From positions 1 to 64,000 of the forward strand of contig NZ_JAOCZP010000014.1 of assembly GCF_025336525.1 (NCBI RefSeq): a stretch of 64,000 bases of DNA, written 5' to 3'. Numbering within the stretch: the stretch's first letter is position 1; each line of letters begins with the position of its first letter. A program made the position numbers and the translations under genes. This document shows positions 36,978 to 46,200 of this stretch, piece by piece. The notes beneath the pieces were generated by a model. The model did no database searches. It was not told where the DNA came from and was given only the letters and a program-made list of their open reading frames with translations. Origin of the DNA: Chelativorans salis. Its GTDB lineage: Bacteria; Pseudomonadota; Alphaproteobacteria; Rhizobiales; Rhizobiaceae.

Positions 36978-37814
36978 TTACTTTACGGCGCCGGCGGCGA
37001 TGCCGGCGATGAAATGACGCTGTAGGAGAATGAAGACGGCGATCATCGGCGCCGTCAGCAAGACCGCCCCCACCATGATGCCGCCCCAGGAGACTTTGGT
37101 GAGCCCTATCAGCGAACCAAGTGCCACCGGCGCCGTCATCATGTCGGGACGGTTGTTGATGAGGAGCGGCCAGAGATAGTTGTTCCACGAGGCGAGAAAC
37201 AGGATGATCGACAGCGCGGCCAGCGTCGGGCGGGCGAGCGGCATGCCGACGAACAGGAAGATGCGCCATTCCCGTACGCCTTCGACGCGCGCTGCGTCGA
37301 ACAATTCCGACGGCATCATCGAGAAAGATTGGCGCATGAAGAGCACGCCCAGCGAGTTGAACAGCGGCGGCACGATCAGTGCGAACCAGGTGTTCGCCAG
37401 GCCGAAGTCGCGCGCAACCATGATGAATTGCGGGATGACGACGACAAAATAGGGCAGCGTCAGGGTGCCGAGGATGATCAACAGCACGAGCCCCTTGCCA
37501 GCGAAGCTGTAGCGGGCAAGCGCCCAGCCGGCCATCGAGGTGAGCAGAACCGAAAGGACGGTATAGACCAGTGCCACCACCACGGAAACGAAGATGGTGC
37601 GCAGGAAATCCGTGTCGGCCTGCAGGATCAGGAAGTTCTCCCAGAACCGGTCGGAGGGGATCAGGTGGATATTGGGGCTGAAGATCGCGTTCTCCGGCAT
37701 GGTGGAGAACACCACCATCATCCAGATCGGGAACAGCCAGACGATCGCCAGCGGCACCAGAACCGCGTGCAGCGCGATCGAGCGTCTGAGGGTGGAGGAG
37801 GACTTCGATCTCAT
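36978..37814 (-). CDS. carbohydrate ABC transporter permease (MalG type)
   Basis: A 278-residue inner-membrane protein with six helices and the EAA-type loop VEGVREWRIFLFVGMPLARPTL (about residue 180). It begins with ATG at 37814, overlapping the stop of the first permease (ATGA). It forms the channel with that permease. Confidence 0.87.
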   Translation of the reverse strand: MRSKSSSTLRRSIALHAVLVPLAIVWLFPIWMMVVFSTMPENAIFSPNIHLIPSDRFWENFLILQADTDFLRTIFVSVVVALVYTVLSVLLTSMAGWALARYSFAGKGLVLLIILGTLTLPYFVVVIPQFIMVARDFGLANTWFALIVPPLFNSLGVLFMRQSFSMMPSELFDAARVEGVREWRIFLFVGMPLARPTLAALSIILFLASWNNYLWPLLINNRPDMMTAPVALGSLIGLTKVSWGGIMVGAVLLTAPMIAVFILLQRHFIAGIAAGAVK

Positions 37815-38671
37815 CTGGCGGACCTCCCCAGCCACAGATTGGCGAGCGAGATGAGAACGGCGAGCGCGGCGATGGTGTAGGCGACAGCCGATGCGTAGCC
37901 GAAATTGAGCACGGTGAAGCCTTGCCGGTAGAGGAACAGGCCGAGCGTCTCCGTCGCCTGGCCGGGCCCGCCGCGATTGGTGATCAGGAACGGCTCGGCG
38001 AAGAGCTGCATAGTCCCGATGACCGAAAGCACCACGCAGAACAGGATGATCGGCTTCAACAGCGGCAGGGTGATGAAGAAGAACTGTCTCGGCTTCGACA
38101 CCCGGTCGAGCGTAGCTGCCTCATAGACGTCCTGCGGGATCGCCTGCAAGCCTGAGATGATGATGATGGCGTTGTAGCCGACCCAGCGCCAGGTGACGGC
38201 GATGATGATGAGCGCCATCGCTGCCGTCGGGTCGCCCAGCCACGCTACTGGCGACAGGCCAATGCTGCCGATGAGCTTGTTGATGACGCCGAAATCGGCG
38301 TTGAACATAAGCCTGAACACCGCCGCGTAGGCCGCCTCGCCGACCACGACCGGTGCAAAGAAGGCAAAGCGCATGATGCCGCGTGCCTTTAATAGCTGCG
38401 AGTTGAGCAATACGGCGAGCACCGTGGCCAGCGCGATCATCACCGGCACCTGGATAACCAGGATGATCAACGTGTTCTTGAGCGCGTTGAGGAAGGCCGG
38501 GTCCACGACCAGCCTTCCCCAGGTAACGGTCGGATTGAAGCTCCAGGGTTGGATACGCGTGGCGAGGAACGAGAGATAGAAGGAATAGATGATCGGCCAC
38601 ACCCAGAAGGTGGCGAAGATCAGGAGATAGGGCGCCAGGAAGCCATAGGCCGCCCGTGTCCGCATCCGCAT
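37811..38671 (-). CDS. carbohydrate ABC transporter permease (MalF/UgpA type)
   Basis: A 286-residue six-helix permease, with the EAA loop YEAATLDRVSKPRQFFFITLP at about residue 182. GGGAGG lies six bases before the ATG. The gene follows the binding protein after a gap that contains a strong hairpin. Confidence 0.87.
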   Translation of the reverse strand: MRMRTRAAYGFLAPYLLIFATFWVWPIIYSFYLSFLATRIQPWSFNPTVTWGRLVVDPAFLNALKNTLIILVIQVPVMIALATVLAVLLNSQLLKARGIMRFAFFAPVVVGEAAYAAVFRLMFNADFGVINKLIGSIGLSPVAWLGDPTAAMALIIIAVTWRWVGYNAIIIISGLQAIPQDVYEAATLDRVSKPRQFFFITLPLLKPIILFCVVLSVIGTMQLFAEPFLITNRGGPGQATETLGLFLYRQGFTVLNFGYASAVAYTIAALAVLISLANLWLGRSAR

Positions 38672-38727
38672 GTCTATCCTCCCGTTGCCGCCGCCGGGCG
38701 TGCTCGAGCGTGATCAGATGAGCGAAG

Positions 38728-38753
38728 GGCCGGGCAGCGGAGACTGCCCGGCC
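38728..38753 (-). other. hairpin between binding-protein and permease genes
   Basis: A perfect 10-bp stem GGCCGGGCAG/CTGCCCGGCC with a 6-base loop, 16 bp after the binding-protein stop and without a U-tract. It probably stabilises the binding-protein message so that this subunit is made in excess. Confidence 0.6.
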
Positions 38754-38768
38754 GGCCGTTGCTGCCGG

Positions 38769-40046
38769 TCACTCCGCGATCGGCAGACCCGTGACGAGCG
38801 CGATCTGGTTGGCCGCGTCGTCCGCCGCCGCCTGCGCACTGTCGAACCCATCGTTGAGGTACTGGCTCTGCACCGCGTTCATGATGCCATCGGCATCGCC
38901 GAAGAAGGGGGTTCCCCGGCTCGGCACGACCTGGTCCAGGGTACCGAGGATGTCGACCCAGACGGCCTGGTCGCCCCAGTAAGGGAGCGGCTCTTTCACG
39001 TATGGGTCGTCGAGCGCGGAGAGCAGCGAGGGCACGAGTCCGTATTCGCGCAGCATTGTCACCTGGCCCTCGTTGGTGCCGAGCGCATAGTTGACGAACG
39101 CCCAGGCGGCTTCCTTATTGTCCGAATTATTGGGAATGGCGAGCGAAGAGCCGCCGAGATTGGCCGCGCGCGGTCCGTCTTCCGTCACGCTGGGCATGCG
39201 GTAGACGCCCCACTTGCCGGCAAGGTCGGGCGAGGTGGAGCGGATCGTGCCCTCGTACCAGCCGCCATAGAGCTGGCTGGCAACGGTGCCGGCGGTGTTT
39301 GCCTGAATCTTCTCGTCCCAGTCGGCCGCCGTGATGATGCCGGCGTCGTACATCTTCTTGACCGTCTCCAGCGCGGCCACGCAGGCCGGCTGATTGACGG
39401 TGATCTCGGAGCCATCGGAGGAGAAGTAGCCGCAGCCCTGCTCGTTCGCCAGCATGCGGAACCATTCCGTGTCGCCATTGAAGTCGGCCCGCGTCATCAC
39501 GACGCCCGGATTGGCTTCGGCGACGGCCTTGCCGGCTTCGATGAAGTCGTCCCAGGTCTTGATCTCTTCGGGATCGACGCCGGCTTTTTCATAGAAGTCG
39601 CGGCGGTAGAACATCACCACCGGACCGGAATCCCAGGGCATGGCATAGGCGACGTCGCCCACTTCCAGCTCGACGCGCTTGAAGTCCGGGAAGCCTGCGG
39701 CGATCTCCTCAGTGTAGCCGAGTTCCTTCAGGTTGGTGAAACAGTCGGGGAACTGTGCCCAGAAGATCTCCGCCTCGTGGTTCTCGATGGATAAGACGTC
39801 CGGTAGCTCGGCGCCTCCCGCCGCACAGCCGGCAAGCGTGCGGTCGAAGACCTGTTGGTTGCCCAGATCCTGGACCGTCACTGTGACGTCCGGATACTGA
39901 GCGTTGAAGCCCTCGATAGTGGATTCGAGCGACGAAGCGGCGACATTCCAGCTCCAGACGGTGATCTCGCCCGTTTGGGCGAAGGCCGGAGCGCTTCCAG
40001 TGACCAAGACAAGCGCCAGAGCGGCGCGGCCGAGCGTCATGCGCAT
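38769..40046 (-). CDS. extracellular sugar-binding protein of the ABC importer (family 1)
   Basis: A 425-residue periplasmic protein with a signal peptide ending AFAQ (about residue 24) and the family-1 solute-binding fold (EITVWSWNV at the start of the mature part, then TVQDLGNQQVFDRTLAGC). GGGAGGAA precedes the ATG. It is the first gene of a five-gene operon ending in the oxidoreductase fusion and is divergent from an AraC-type regulator, its likely controller. The sugar is not determined. Confidence 0.87.
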   Translation of the reverse strand: MRMTLGRAALALVLVTGSAPAFAQTGEITVWSWNVAASSLESTIEGFNAQYPDVTVTVQDLGNQQVFDRTLAGCAAGGAELPDVLSIENHEAEIFWAQFPDCFTNLKELGYTEEIAAGFPDFKRVELEVGDVAYAMPWDSGPVVMFYRRDFYEKAGVDPEEIKTWDDFIEAGKAVAEANPGVVMTRADFNGDTEWFRMLANEQGCGYFSSDGSEITVNQPACVAALETVKKMYDAGIITAADWDEKIQANTAGTVASQLYGGWYEGTIRSTSPDLAGKWGVYRMPSVTEDGPRAANLGGSSLAIPNNSDNKEAAWAFVNYALGTNEGQVTMLREYGLVPSLLSALDDPYVKEPLPYWGDQAVWVDILGTLDQVVPSRGTPFFGDADGIMNAVQSQYLNDGFDSAQAAADDAANQIALVTGLPIAE

Positions 40047-40117
40047 GGGTTCCTCCCTTTCCTGTTGCCCGCAGACCGGGCCTTTCGTAGGTTAGCGGAC
40101 GCTGTTCTTGCGTCACT

Positions 40118-41029
40118 GTGAAAGGGAAGGCGGAGTCGTTGGATGGTAAGATAGCCGGTAAGCGGTATTGGGAGCCGGGCAAGAGTACCGTTGAGAAGGT
40201 TCCAAACAGCCTCGTGGTCAGCCACGAGCAGCCCGGCATCATGCGGACCGCGCACTGGCATGCCCAGGTCGAGATAAACTATGTCTTCAGGGGGCAGGTG
40301 GACTACCGCATGCGCGGCCACATGGCTGAGTTGAAGGCAGGCGATCTCTGCCTCTTCTGGGGAGGCCTACCGCATCAGGTGGTCGATACCTCGGAGGACG
40401 CTTGGTTCGTCGCCATCCATCTGCCGCTGGTTCATTTCTTCCGGTTGCGGCTGACGGCGGAGATCCAGCAAAAGCTGATGCGCGGGGCGACGCTGCTCGC
40501 CGGACAGTCCAGCAGTGCCGATGACCTCGATTTCAACCGCTGGTCCCAGTACATCCGCTCGGGCGACGAGAAGCGCGTCAATCACGCCGTCGATGAGCTT
40601 CTCCTGCGGATCGAGCGCATTCAGTTCGAGCCATACCGTCTGTTGGAAAACGCCGAGCAGCCGGTCACCCCGACCGAGGCCCCCGACAGGACGAGTTTTC
40701 ACAACATCGGTCGCATCTGCGCGTTCATAACCGAAAATTTCCGCCATGACATCGATTCCACCGACATCGCGCTGTCGGCGGATATTCATCCCAAATACGC
40801 CATGAGCGTCTTCAAGAAGTCCACCGGCATGACGCTCAACGACTATGTCAGCCTTTTGCGGCTCTCCTACGCCCAGGCGCTGCTCATGCAGGAGGATGCG
40901 AATGTGCTGAGGGTGGCGATGGACAGCGGTTTCGGCTCGCTGTCAGCCTTCACCAAATGCTTCCGCAAGATCGCCGGCATGACCCCGTCCGATTTCCGCC
41001 AGCGCCTGCGCACGCGCCCGCACCTTTGA
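40118..41029 (+). CDS. AraC family transcriptional regulator
   Basis: A 303-residue regulator with an N-terminal cupin sugar-sensing domain (HWHAQVEINYVFRGQVDYRM at about residue 47, then GDLCLFWGGLPHQV) and a C-terminal pair of helix-turn-helices (about 200-300: STDIALSADIHPKYAMSVFK and VLRVAMDSGFGSLSAFTKCF). This is the layout of MelR-like activators of sugar uptake. The start is uncertain: a GTG at 40118 has no ribosome-binding site, whereas a TTG at 40139 follows AAGGCGGAG. It is divergent from the sugar ABC operon. Confidence 0.82.
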   Translation: MKGKAESLDGKIAGKRYWEPGKSTVEKVPNSLVVSHEQPGIMRTAHWHAQVEINYVFRGQVDYRMRGHMAELKAGDLCLFWGGLPHQVVDTSEDAWFVAIHLPLVHFFRLRLTAEIQQKLMRGATLLAGQSSSADDLDFNRWSQYIRSGDEKRVNHAVDELLLRIERIQFEPYRLLENAEQPVTPTEAPDRTSFHNIGRICAFITENFRHDIDSTDIALSADIHPKYAMSVFKKSTGMTLNDYVSLLRLSYAQALLMQEDANVLRVAMDSGFGSLSAFTKCFRKIAGMTPSDFRQRLRTRPHL

Positions 41030-41404
41030 TCGCTAGGCACCTTGCGCTCCAGCGGTGTTGCCTCGCGAACACACCGCCTGCGGAAATGACATCAAGGGGT
41101 TGGCGTGTAGCGGCGGCCCGTTTATGAAACGCTTCCCCGTTCAGTCCTTGCAAGGAGGCTAAGAATGCCAGCATTCGGCTCTTCTTCCATACAGGGCAGC
41201 GGCTTGGACTTCCCGCGCCGCTAGGTCAGCACTGACCGCTTAGCGCGCCAAAAGGTCAAGACGGCTGCCATTCGAGCGCCTCCCGCGTGGAGGGCGCATC
41301 GACGCAGTCCGGCACCGCTTGATCGACGCTTTTTCCGTCCCGGCGCCGTTTTCACAATCTCGAATTTACGGGGGACCGGATGCCGCGGGCATCCGGCGAA
41401 CATC
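41030..41404. other. 375-bp gap before the ABC exporter
   Basis: Contains the small reading frame at 41165-41224 and, overlapping its end, a short hairpin GGTCAG-CA-CTGACC (41224-41237). No larger gene or terminator is evident. Confidence 0.45.
41165..41224 (+). CDS. 19-residue small ORF, possible leader peptide
   Basis: AAGGAGG, a perfect Shine-Dalgarno, stands seven bases before an ATG that opens 19 codons ending MPAFGSSS...DFPRR and TAG. A small hairpin begins at its last base. The ABC exporter starts 180 bp downstream. It could be a translated leader or a very small protein; there is no family evidence. Confidence 0.35.
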   Translation: MPAFGSSSIQGSGLDFPRR

Positions 41405-43207
41405 ATGATCTCCTTTCGCAACGCTCTGCGGGGCAACGCCTTTCGCAGCGTATTCAAGTTCACCGGTGCGCACTGGCGGCGCCAGCCGGGAAGGCTCGCC
41501 CTCATTGTCGGCGCCGTGCTGGTGTCGACCTCGGCCGACGTGCTGACGCCGCTCTATTCGGGCCGCCTGGTCGACGCCGTTGCGCGGGGCGCGGCCACGG
41601 ACGCGCTCGCCTGGAACGCCGCCATCACCGCGTTTCTGATTCTGCTTGGCCTGTCGGCCGTCTCGATCCTCCTGCGGCATGTCGCCTTCATGGGCATCAT
41701 CGACCTTACATTGAAGATGATAGCGGAGATCGCCGCCGACTCTTTCCACCGCGTGCAGCGCTTCTCGACCGACTGGCACGCCAACAGCTTCGCCGGCTCG
41801 ACCGTACGCAAGATCACGCGCGGCATGTGGGCGCTCGATCTCCTGAACGACACGATTCTGGTGGCGCTGCTGCCATCGGCGGTGATGCTGGTGGGCTCAA
41901 CGCTGCTGCTCGGCTGGTACTGGCCGGCGATGGGACTGATCGTCGCCATCGGCTCGCTCCTTTTCGTGGCGCTCACGGTGACGCTTTCCCTGGGCTATGT
42001 CGCTCCGTCGGCGAGCCTTGCCAACAGCTGGGACACGCGACTGGGCGGCGCACTGGCCGATGCCATCTCCTGCAACGCCGTCGTCAAGGCCTTCGGCGCG
42101 GAAACGCGCGAGGAAAGCCGCCTGAGCAAGGTAATCGGGAAATGGCGGCATCGCACGCGCCGCACCTGGGTCCGCGGTACCATCACCGGCACCACACAAG
42201 GTATGACCATGCTCATCCTGCGTGCTGCCATTATCGGCTTTGCCATTATTCTGTGGAGCCGCGGCCAGGCGAGCGCCGGTGACATTGCGTTCGTGCTGAC
42301 GACCTTCTTCATGCTGCAGGGTTATCTGCGCGATGTCGGCATGCACGTGCGCAACGTGCAGCGCTCGGTCAACGACATGGAAGAGCTGGTGGATATCCAC
42401 GGCGAGCCGCTCGGCGTGGACGATATTGCCGGCGCGCCGCCGATCGCCATCGAAGAGGGCGGCATCGAGTTCGAGAATGTCACGTTCCACTATGTCGGCC
42501 ACGCGACGCCGCTTTACCGCGACTTCTCGGTATCGATCCAGCCGGGCGAACGGGTCGGCCTCGTCGGGCACTCGGGATCGGGCAAGACGACCTTCGTCAA
42601 GCTGATCCAGCGGCTCTACGACGTCACTGGCGGGCGCATCCTGATCGACGGCCAGGACATCGCGCGCGTGGCACAGGCCTCCCTGCGCAACCAAGTCGCC
42701 ATCGTGCAGCAGGAGCCGATCCTGTTCCACCGCTCGTTGGCGGAGAATATCGCCTACGCGCGCCCGGGTGCGTCGATGGCCATGATCGAGGAGGCGGCGC
42801 GGCTGGCGAGCGCCCACGATTTCATCAATGCGCTGCCTAAGGGCTACGCGACGCTGGTCGGCGAACGCGGCGTCAAGTTGTCGGGTGGCGAGCGCCAGCG
42901 CGTGGCGATCGCCCGCGCTTTCCTGGCCGACGCGCCGATCCTGATCTTCGACGAGGCGACGTCGAGCCTCGATTCGGAATCGGAGGTGCTGATCCAGAGG
43001 GCGATGGAGCGGCTGATGGTCGGACGCACGACACTGGTGATCGCGCATCGGCTGTCCACCGTACGCGCGCTCGACCGGCTGCTCGTCTTCGACCGCGGGC
43101 GCATCGTCGAGGAGGGCGACCACGCCCAGCTCGTCAGGCGCGAGGGCGGCATTTACCGCCGGCTCTTCGAGCGCCAGGCCCTGGAGCTCACCAAGGGCTT
43201 CGCGTAG
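41405..43207 (+). CDS. ABC exporter, fused membrane and ATPase domains
   Basis: A 600-residue half-transporter. Six membrane helices occupy about residues 30-330, followed by the nucleotide-binding domain with Walker A GHSGSGKTT (about residue 391), signature LSGGERQRVAIARAF, Walker B ILIFDEATSSLDSE and H-loop IAHRLS. This is the homodimeric MsbA/MDR-type exporter; substrates may be lipids, glycans or drugs. It stands between the AraC regulator and the arabinofuranosidase region and need not belong to either. Confidence 0.87.
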   Translation: MISFRNALRGNAFRSVFKFTGAHWRRQPGRLALIVGAVLVSTSADVLTPLYSGRLVDAVARGAATDALAWNAAITAFLILLGLSAVSILLRHVAFMGIIDLTLKMIAEIAADSFHRVQRFSTDWHANSFAGSTVRKITRGMWALDLLNDTILVALLPSAVMLVGSTLLLGWYWPAMGLIVAIGSLLFVALTVTLSLGYVAPSASLANSWDTRLGGALADAISCNAVVKAFGAETREESRLSKVIGKWRHRTRRTWVRGTITGTTQGMTMLILRAAIIGFAIILWSRGQASAGDIAFVLTTFFMLQGYLRDVGMHVRNVQRSVNDMEELVDIHGEPLGVDDIAGAPPIAIEEGGIEFENVTFHYVGHATPLYRDFSVSIQPGERVGLVGHSGSGKTTFVKLIQRLYDVTGGRILIDGQDIARVAQASLRNQVAIVQQEPILFHRSLAENIAYARPGASMAMIEEAARLASAHDFINALPKGYATLVGERGVKLSGGERQRVAIARAFLADAPILIFDEATSSLDSESEVLIQRAMERLMVGRTTLVIAHRLSTVRALDRLLVFDRGRIVEEGDHAQLVRREGGIYRRLFERQALELTKGFA

Positions 43208-43208
43208 C

Positions 43209-43238
43209 TGAAGGGGCCGCCTTCCGGCGGCCCCTTCA
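43209..43238 (+). other. strong hairpin after the ABC exporter
   Basis: A perfect 13-bp stem TGAAGGGGCCGCC/GGCGGCCCCTTCA with a TTCC loop, starting two bases after the stop codon. No U-tract follows, so it is an unusual or rho-assisted terminator or a transcript-end stabiliser. Confidence 0.6.
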
Positions 43239-43274
43239 GGTGGTCCGACGGTGCGTATCATTGCGGATCGACAT

Positions 43275-43291
43275 TATCAAACTTCTTGATA
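43275..43291. promoter_or_regulatory. candidate operator of the ArsR-type regulator
   Basis: The inverted repeat TATCAA-N5-TTGATA, 65 bp upstream of the regulator start, in an AT-rich patch of an otherwise GC-rich region. Confidence 0.45.
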
Positions 43292-43355
43292 TGCTTGCCC
43301 GCGACCTCGCGGGCTGTCCACGGCAGTCCTCTTCCATACCGATGCCGGTGATTTC

Positions 43356-44285
43356 ATGAACCGCAATTTCCTTGTCGTCGATCCCGAAGAGAACATGCCG
43401 ACGCTCAGGGGATTGGCCTCGCCCGTGCGTGCGCGGATGCTGAAGCTCCTGCATGTTGAAGGGCCGATGAACGTCAACGATATCGCGCGGGTGCTCTCGC
43501 TGCCGCAGTCGACTGTATCGTCAAACCTGCAGATCCTGGAGGAGGGCGGGCTCGTTCGGTGCGAGACCGTCAAGGCGCGCAAGGGCAATCAGAAGATCTG
43601 TCATTCCACCTTCGATGAGATCCTCGTCCTGTTCAAGGAGACCCTGCCGCCGAAGGCCGACAACACGATCGAGGTCGTCATGCCGCTCGGCCTCTACACC
43701 GCCTGCAACACGGAGGCGCCCTGCGGGCTTTGCTCGGTAGAGGGCATCATCGGCCTGCTCGACGTGCCGGACTATTTCCTCGACCCGGACCGTATGAAGG
43801 CCTCGCTCCTGTGGTTCGGCCGCGGCTACGTGGAATACCAGTTCCCCAACAACGCCAAGCTCGCCGGCTCGGGCATCGACAGTATTGAGTTTTCGATGGA
43901 ATTGTCGTCCGAGGTGCCCGGAACCAGCACCAACTGGCCCTCCGACATCACGCTTTGGCTCAACGGCACCGAAGTCGGCACGTGGACCTCACCCGGCGAC
44001 TTCGGCGACAAGCGGGGTGTCTACACGCCCTCGTGGTGGAAGCTGAAGGGCTCGCAATACGGCATGCTGAAGACCTGGTCCGTCAACGGCAAGGGCACCT
44101 TCATCGACGGTATGAAGATTTCCAACGTGACGATCGACACGCTCGACCTCGCCAGCCACCACTCGATCCGTATGCGCATCGGAATTCGCGAAGGCGCGAA
44201 ACATCCCGGCGGCGTGAATATCTTCGGCCGGGGCTTCGGAAATTACGACCAGGACATCGTCATGCGCATCAACATGAAGCGCTGA
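43356..44285 (+). CDS. ArsR-type regulator with a C-terminal ligand domain
   Basis: A 309-residue protein. Residues 10-95 form an ArsR winged helix (LASPVRARMLKLLHVEGPMNVNDIARVLSLPQSTVSSNL). The rest is a beta-rich domain with CNTEAPCGLC (about residue 124), WFGRGYVEYQFPNNAKL and many aromatic residues, unlike ordinary ArsR proteins, which are about 100 residues. Such long versions occur beside glycoside hydrolase genes and probably sense a sugar; the cysteines might also bind a metal. It precedes the arabinofuranosidase gene by about 180 bp. Confidence 0.75.
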   Translation: MNRNFLVVDPEENMPTLRGLASPVRARMLKLLHVEGPMNVNDIARVLSLPQSTVSSNLQILEEGGLVRCETVKARKGNQKICHSTFDEILVLFKETLPPKADNTIEVVMPLGLYTACNTEAPCGLCSVEGIIGLLDVPDYFLDPDRMKASLLWFGRGYVEYQFPNNAKLAGSGIDSIEFSMELSSEVPGTSTNWPSDITLWLNGTEVGTWTSPGDFGDKRGVYTPSWWKLKGSQYGMLKTWSVNGKGTFIDGMKISNVTIDTLDLASHHSIRMRIGIREGAKHPGGVNIFGRGFGNYDQDIVMRINMKR

Positions 44286-44413
44286 CTTGATGCCTATTGG
44301 GTTCTCGGGCTTGCCCCGGGGACCCACCGCTAAGAAGCACGAACCTGTGTGAACCCGACCGCGCACCTCATTTTCCGAGGGTTGACACCGTCGGCACAAA
44401 TAATCAGGATAGC

Positions 44414-44425
44414 CGATATATATCG
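44414..44425. promoter_or_regulatory. palindrome in the arabinofuranosidase promoter
   Basis: The perfect 12-bp palindrome CGATATATATCG, 42 bp upstream of the GTG start at 44467. It may be an operator overlapping a -10 box. It does not match the palindrome before the regulator gene in sequence. Confidence 0.4.
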
Positions 44426-44466
44426 CTTAGACCGATTTGAAAAGAATCGGCCATTGGGAGGACGCC

Positions 44467-45978
44467 GTGAAGGCTCACGTCACCGCACATAAGGATTACA
44501 CCGTCTCCAGGATCGACGACCGGCTCTACGGCGCGTTTCTGGAGCATCTGGGCCGCGCCGTTTATACCGGAATTTATGAGCCCGGTCACCCGACGGCGGA
44601 CGAGAACGGCTTCCGCGGCGATGTGCTCGAGCTGGTTCGCGCGCTCAACGTCCCGGTCGTGCGCTATCCCGGCGGCAATTTCGTCTCCGCCTACAACTGG
44701 GAGGACGGGATCGGCCCTCGTGAGGATCGGCCCGTAAGGCTCGATCTCGCCTGGCACACCAGCGAGACCAACGAGGTGGGCATCCACGAATTTGCCGACT
44801 GGTGCCGTGCTGCCGGCACGGAGATGATGTTGGCCGTCAATCTGGGCTCGCGCGGGCTCGATGCGGCGCGCAACTTCCTCGAATACTGCAACCATCCCGG
44901 CGGCTCATACTGGAGCGACCTGAGGGCGAGGAACGGCCGGCGGGAGCCCTGGGATGTGAAATTGTGGTGCCTCGGCAATGAGATGGACGGGCCATGGCAG
45001 GTCGGCCACAAGGACGCCCACGAGTACGGCAAGCTCGCCGCCGAGACCGCCAAGGCCATGCGCGCCTTCGATAAATCACTCGAACTGGTGGTGTGCGGAT
45101 CGAGCCATTCGGACATGCCGACCTACCCCGAGTGGGAGCGCGTCGTGCTGGAGCATACCTACGAGGTGGTCGACCACGTCTCGCTGCACATGTATTTCCG
45201 CAACCCCGAGAAGAATACGGCCAATTTTCTGGCGCTCAACCACAAGCTGGACCGCTACATCGAGACCGTCGCCTCCACCATCAACTTCGTGAAGGCCAAA
45301 AAGCGCTCGAAGCGGAACGTCTACATCTCCTTCGACGAGTGGAACGTCTGGTACCACTCCAACAAGCAGGATCGTGCCATTCTCGACGGCGGTAACGGAT
45401 GGCCGCTGGCGCCGGGGCTTCTTGAGGACATCTATAATTTCGAGGACGTGCTGCAGGTCGGCTGTATCCTCAACACCTTCATCCGCCGCTCGGATGTGGT
45501 GAAGATCGGCTGCATCGCGCAGTTGGTGAACGTCATCGCGCCGATCATGACTGAGAGGAGCGGGCCCGCCTGGCGGCAGACAATCTACTATCCCTACTAT
45601 TTCGCCTCGATCCACGGTCGCGGCACGGCCTTGAACCTCCTGGTGGACTGCCCGGGCTACGACAGTGAGCACGACGACAACGTGCCCTATGTCGACGTTT
45701 CGGGTGTGCATAACGAGGAGGAGGGCACGCTCACCTTCTTCCTCGTCAACCGGTGCGGCCTGGAGGCGATCGACGTCGAGGTGAGCCTTAAGGGCTTTGC
45801 CGGCGGCACGGTTATCGACCATCAGGTGATGACCCATACGGATCTGGAAGCGGTGAACACCGCCGCAGATCAGCAGAACGTGAGGCCCCGCAGCGGTTCG
45901 GGGGCGAGGGTGGCCGACGGCGTGCTTGCCGCTTCGTTGCCCGCCTATTCATATCAGATGATCCGCGTGAAGCTCTGA
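44467..45978 (+). CDS. alpha-N-arabinofuranosidase (GH51)
   Basis: A 503-residue glycoside hydrolase of family GH51 with no signal peptide, so it acts in the cytoplasm on imported arabinosides. The acid/base is Glu172 in CLGNEMDG and the nucleophile is Glu291 in SFDEWNVWY; YPGGNFVSAYNWEDGIGP is another family signature. The GTG start at 44467 has GGGAGG five bases upstream and begins the family-typical sequence. A binding protein and two ABC transporter genes sets downstream supply oligosaccharides. Confidence 0.88.
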   Translation: MKAHVTAHKDYTVSRIDDRLYGAFLEHLGRAVYTGIYEPGHPTADENGFRGDVLELVRALNVPVVRYPGGNFVSAYNWEDGIGPREDRPVRLDLAWHTSETNEVGIHEFADWCRAAGTEMMLAVNLGSRGLDAARNFLEYCNHPGGSYWSDLRARNGRREPWDVKLWCLGNEMDGPWQVGHKDAHEYGKLAAETAKAMRAFDKSLELVVCGSSHSDMPTYPEWERVVLEHTYEVVDHVSLHMYFRNPEKNTANFLALNHKLDRYIETVASTINFVKAKKRSKRNVYISFDEWNVWYHSNKQDRAILDGGNGWPLAPGLLEDIYNFEDVLQVGCILNTFIRRSDVVKIGCIAQLVNVIAPIMTERSGPAWRQTIYYPYYFASIHGRGTALNLLVDCPGYDSEHDDNVPYVDVSGVHNEEEGTLTFFLVNRCGLEAIDVEVSLKGFAGGTVIDHQVMTHTDLEAVNTAADQQNVRPRSGSGARVADGVLAASLPAYSYQMIRVKL

Positions 45979-46029
45979 CGTTCGACGGGCGCGCAAAGCG
46001 CTAGCTACAGCTATTCCTCCCGCACTTGG

Positions 46030-46064
46030 AGGCGCATTTCCAACCGGGAGTGCGCCTTTCTTTT
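46030..46064 (+). terminator. probable terminator after the arabinofuranosidase
   Basis: A 7-bp stem AGGCGCA/TGCGCCT with a 14-base partly self-complementary loop, followed by TTCTTTTC. It ends the message before the binding-protein gene. Confidence 0.6.
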
Positions 46065-46200
46065 CTATATATCATGATTTCCGGTTCACATCAGTTTATC
46101 CGTTGACAAGCGCCCGGCATTGGTGAAGCATGTTCTGCGAGTGTCGGAGGACACTTGCGACCGGGATGCCGTTGGGCATCCCCGCCCAGGGAGGAAACAG

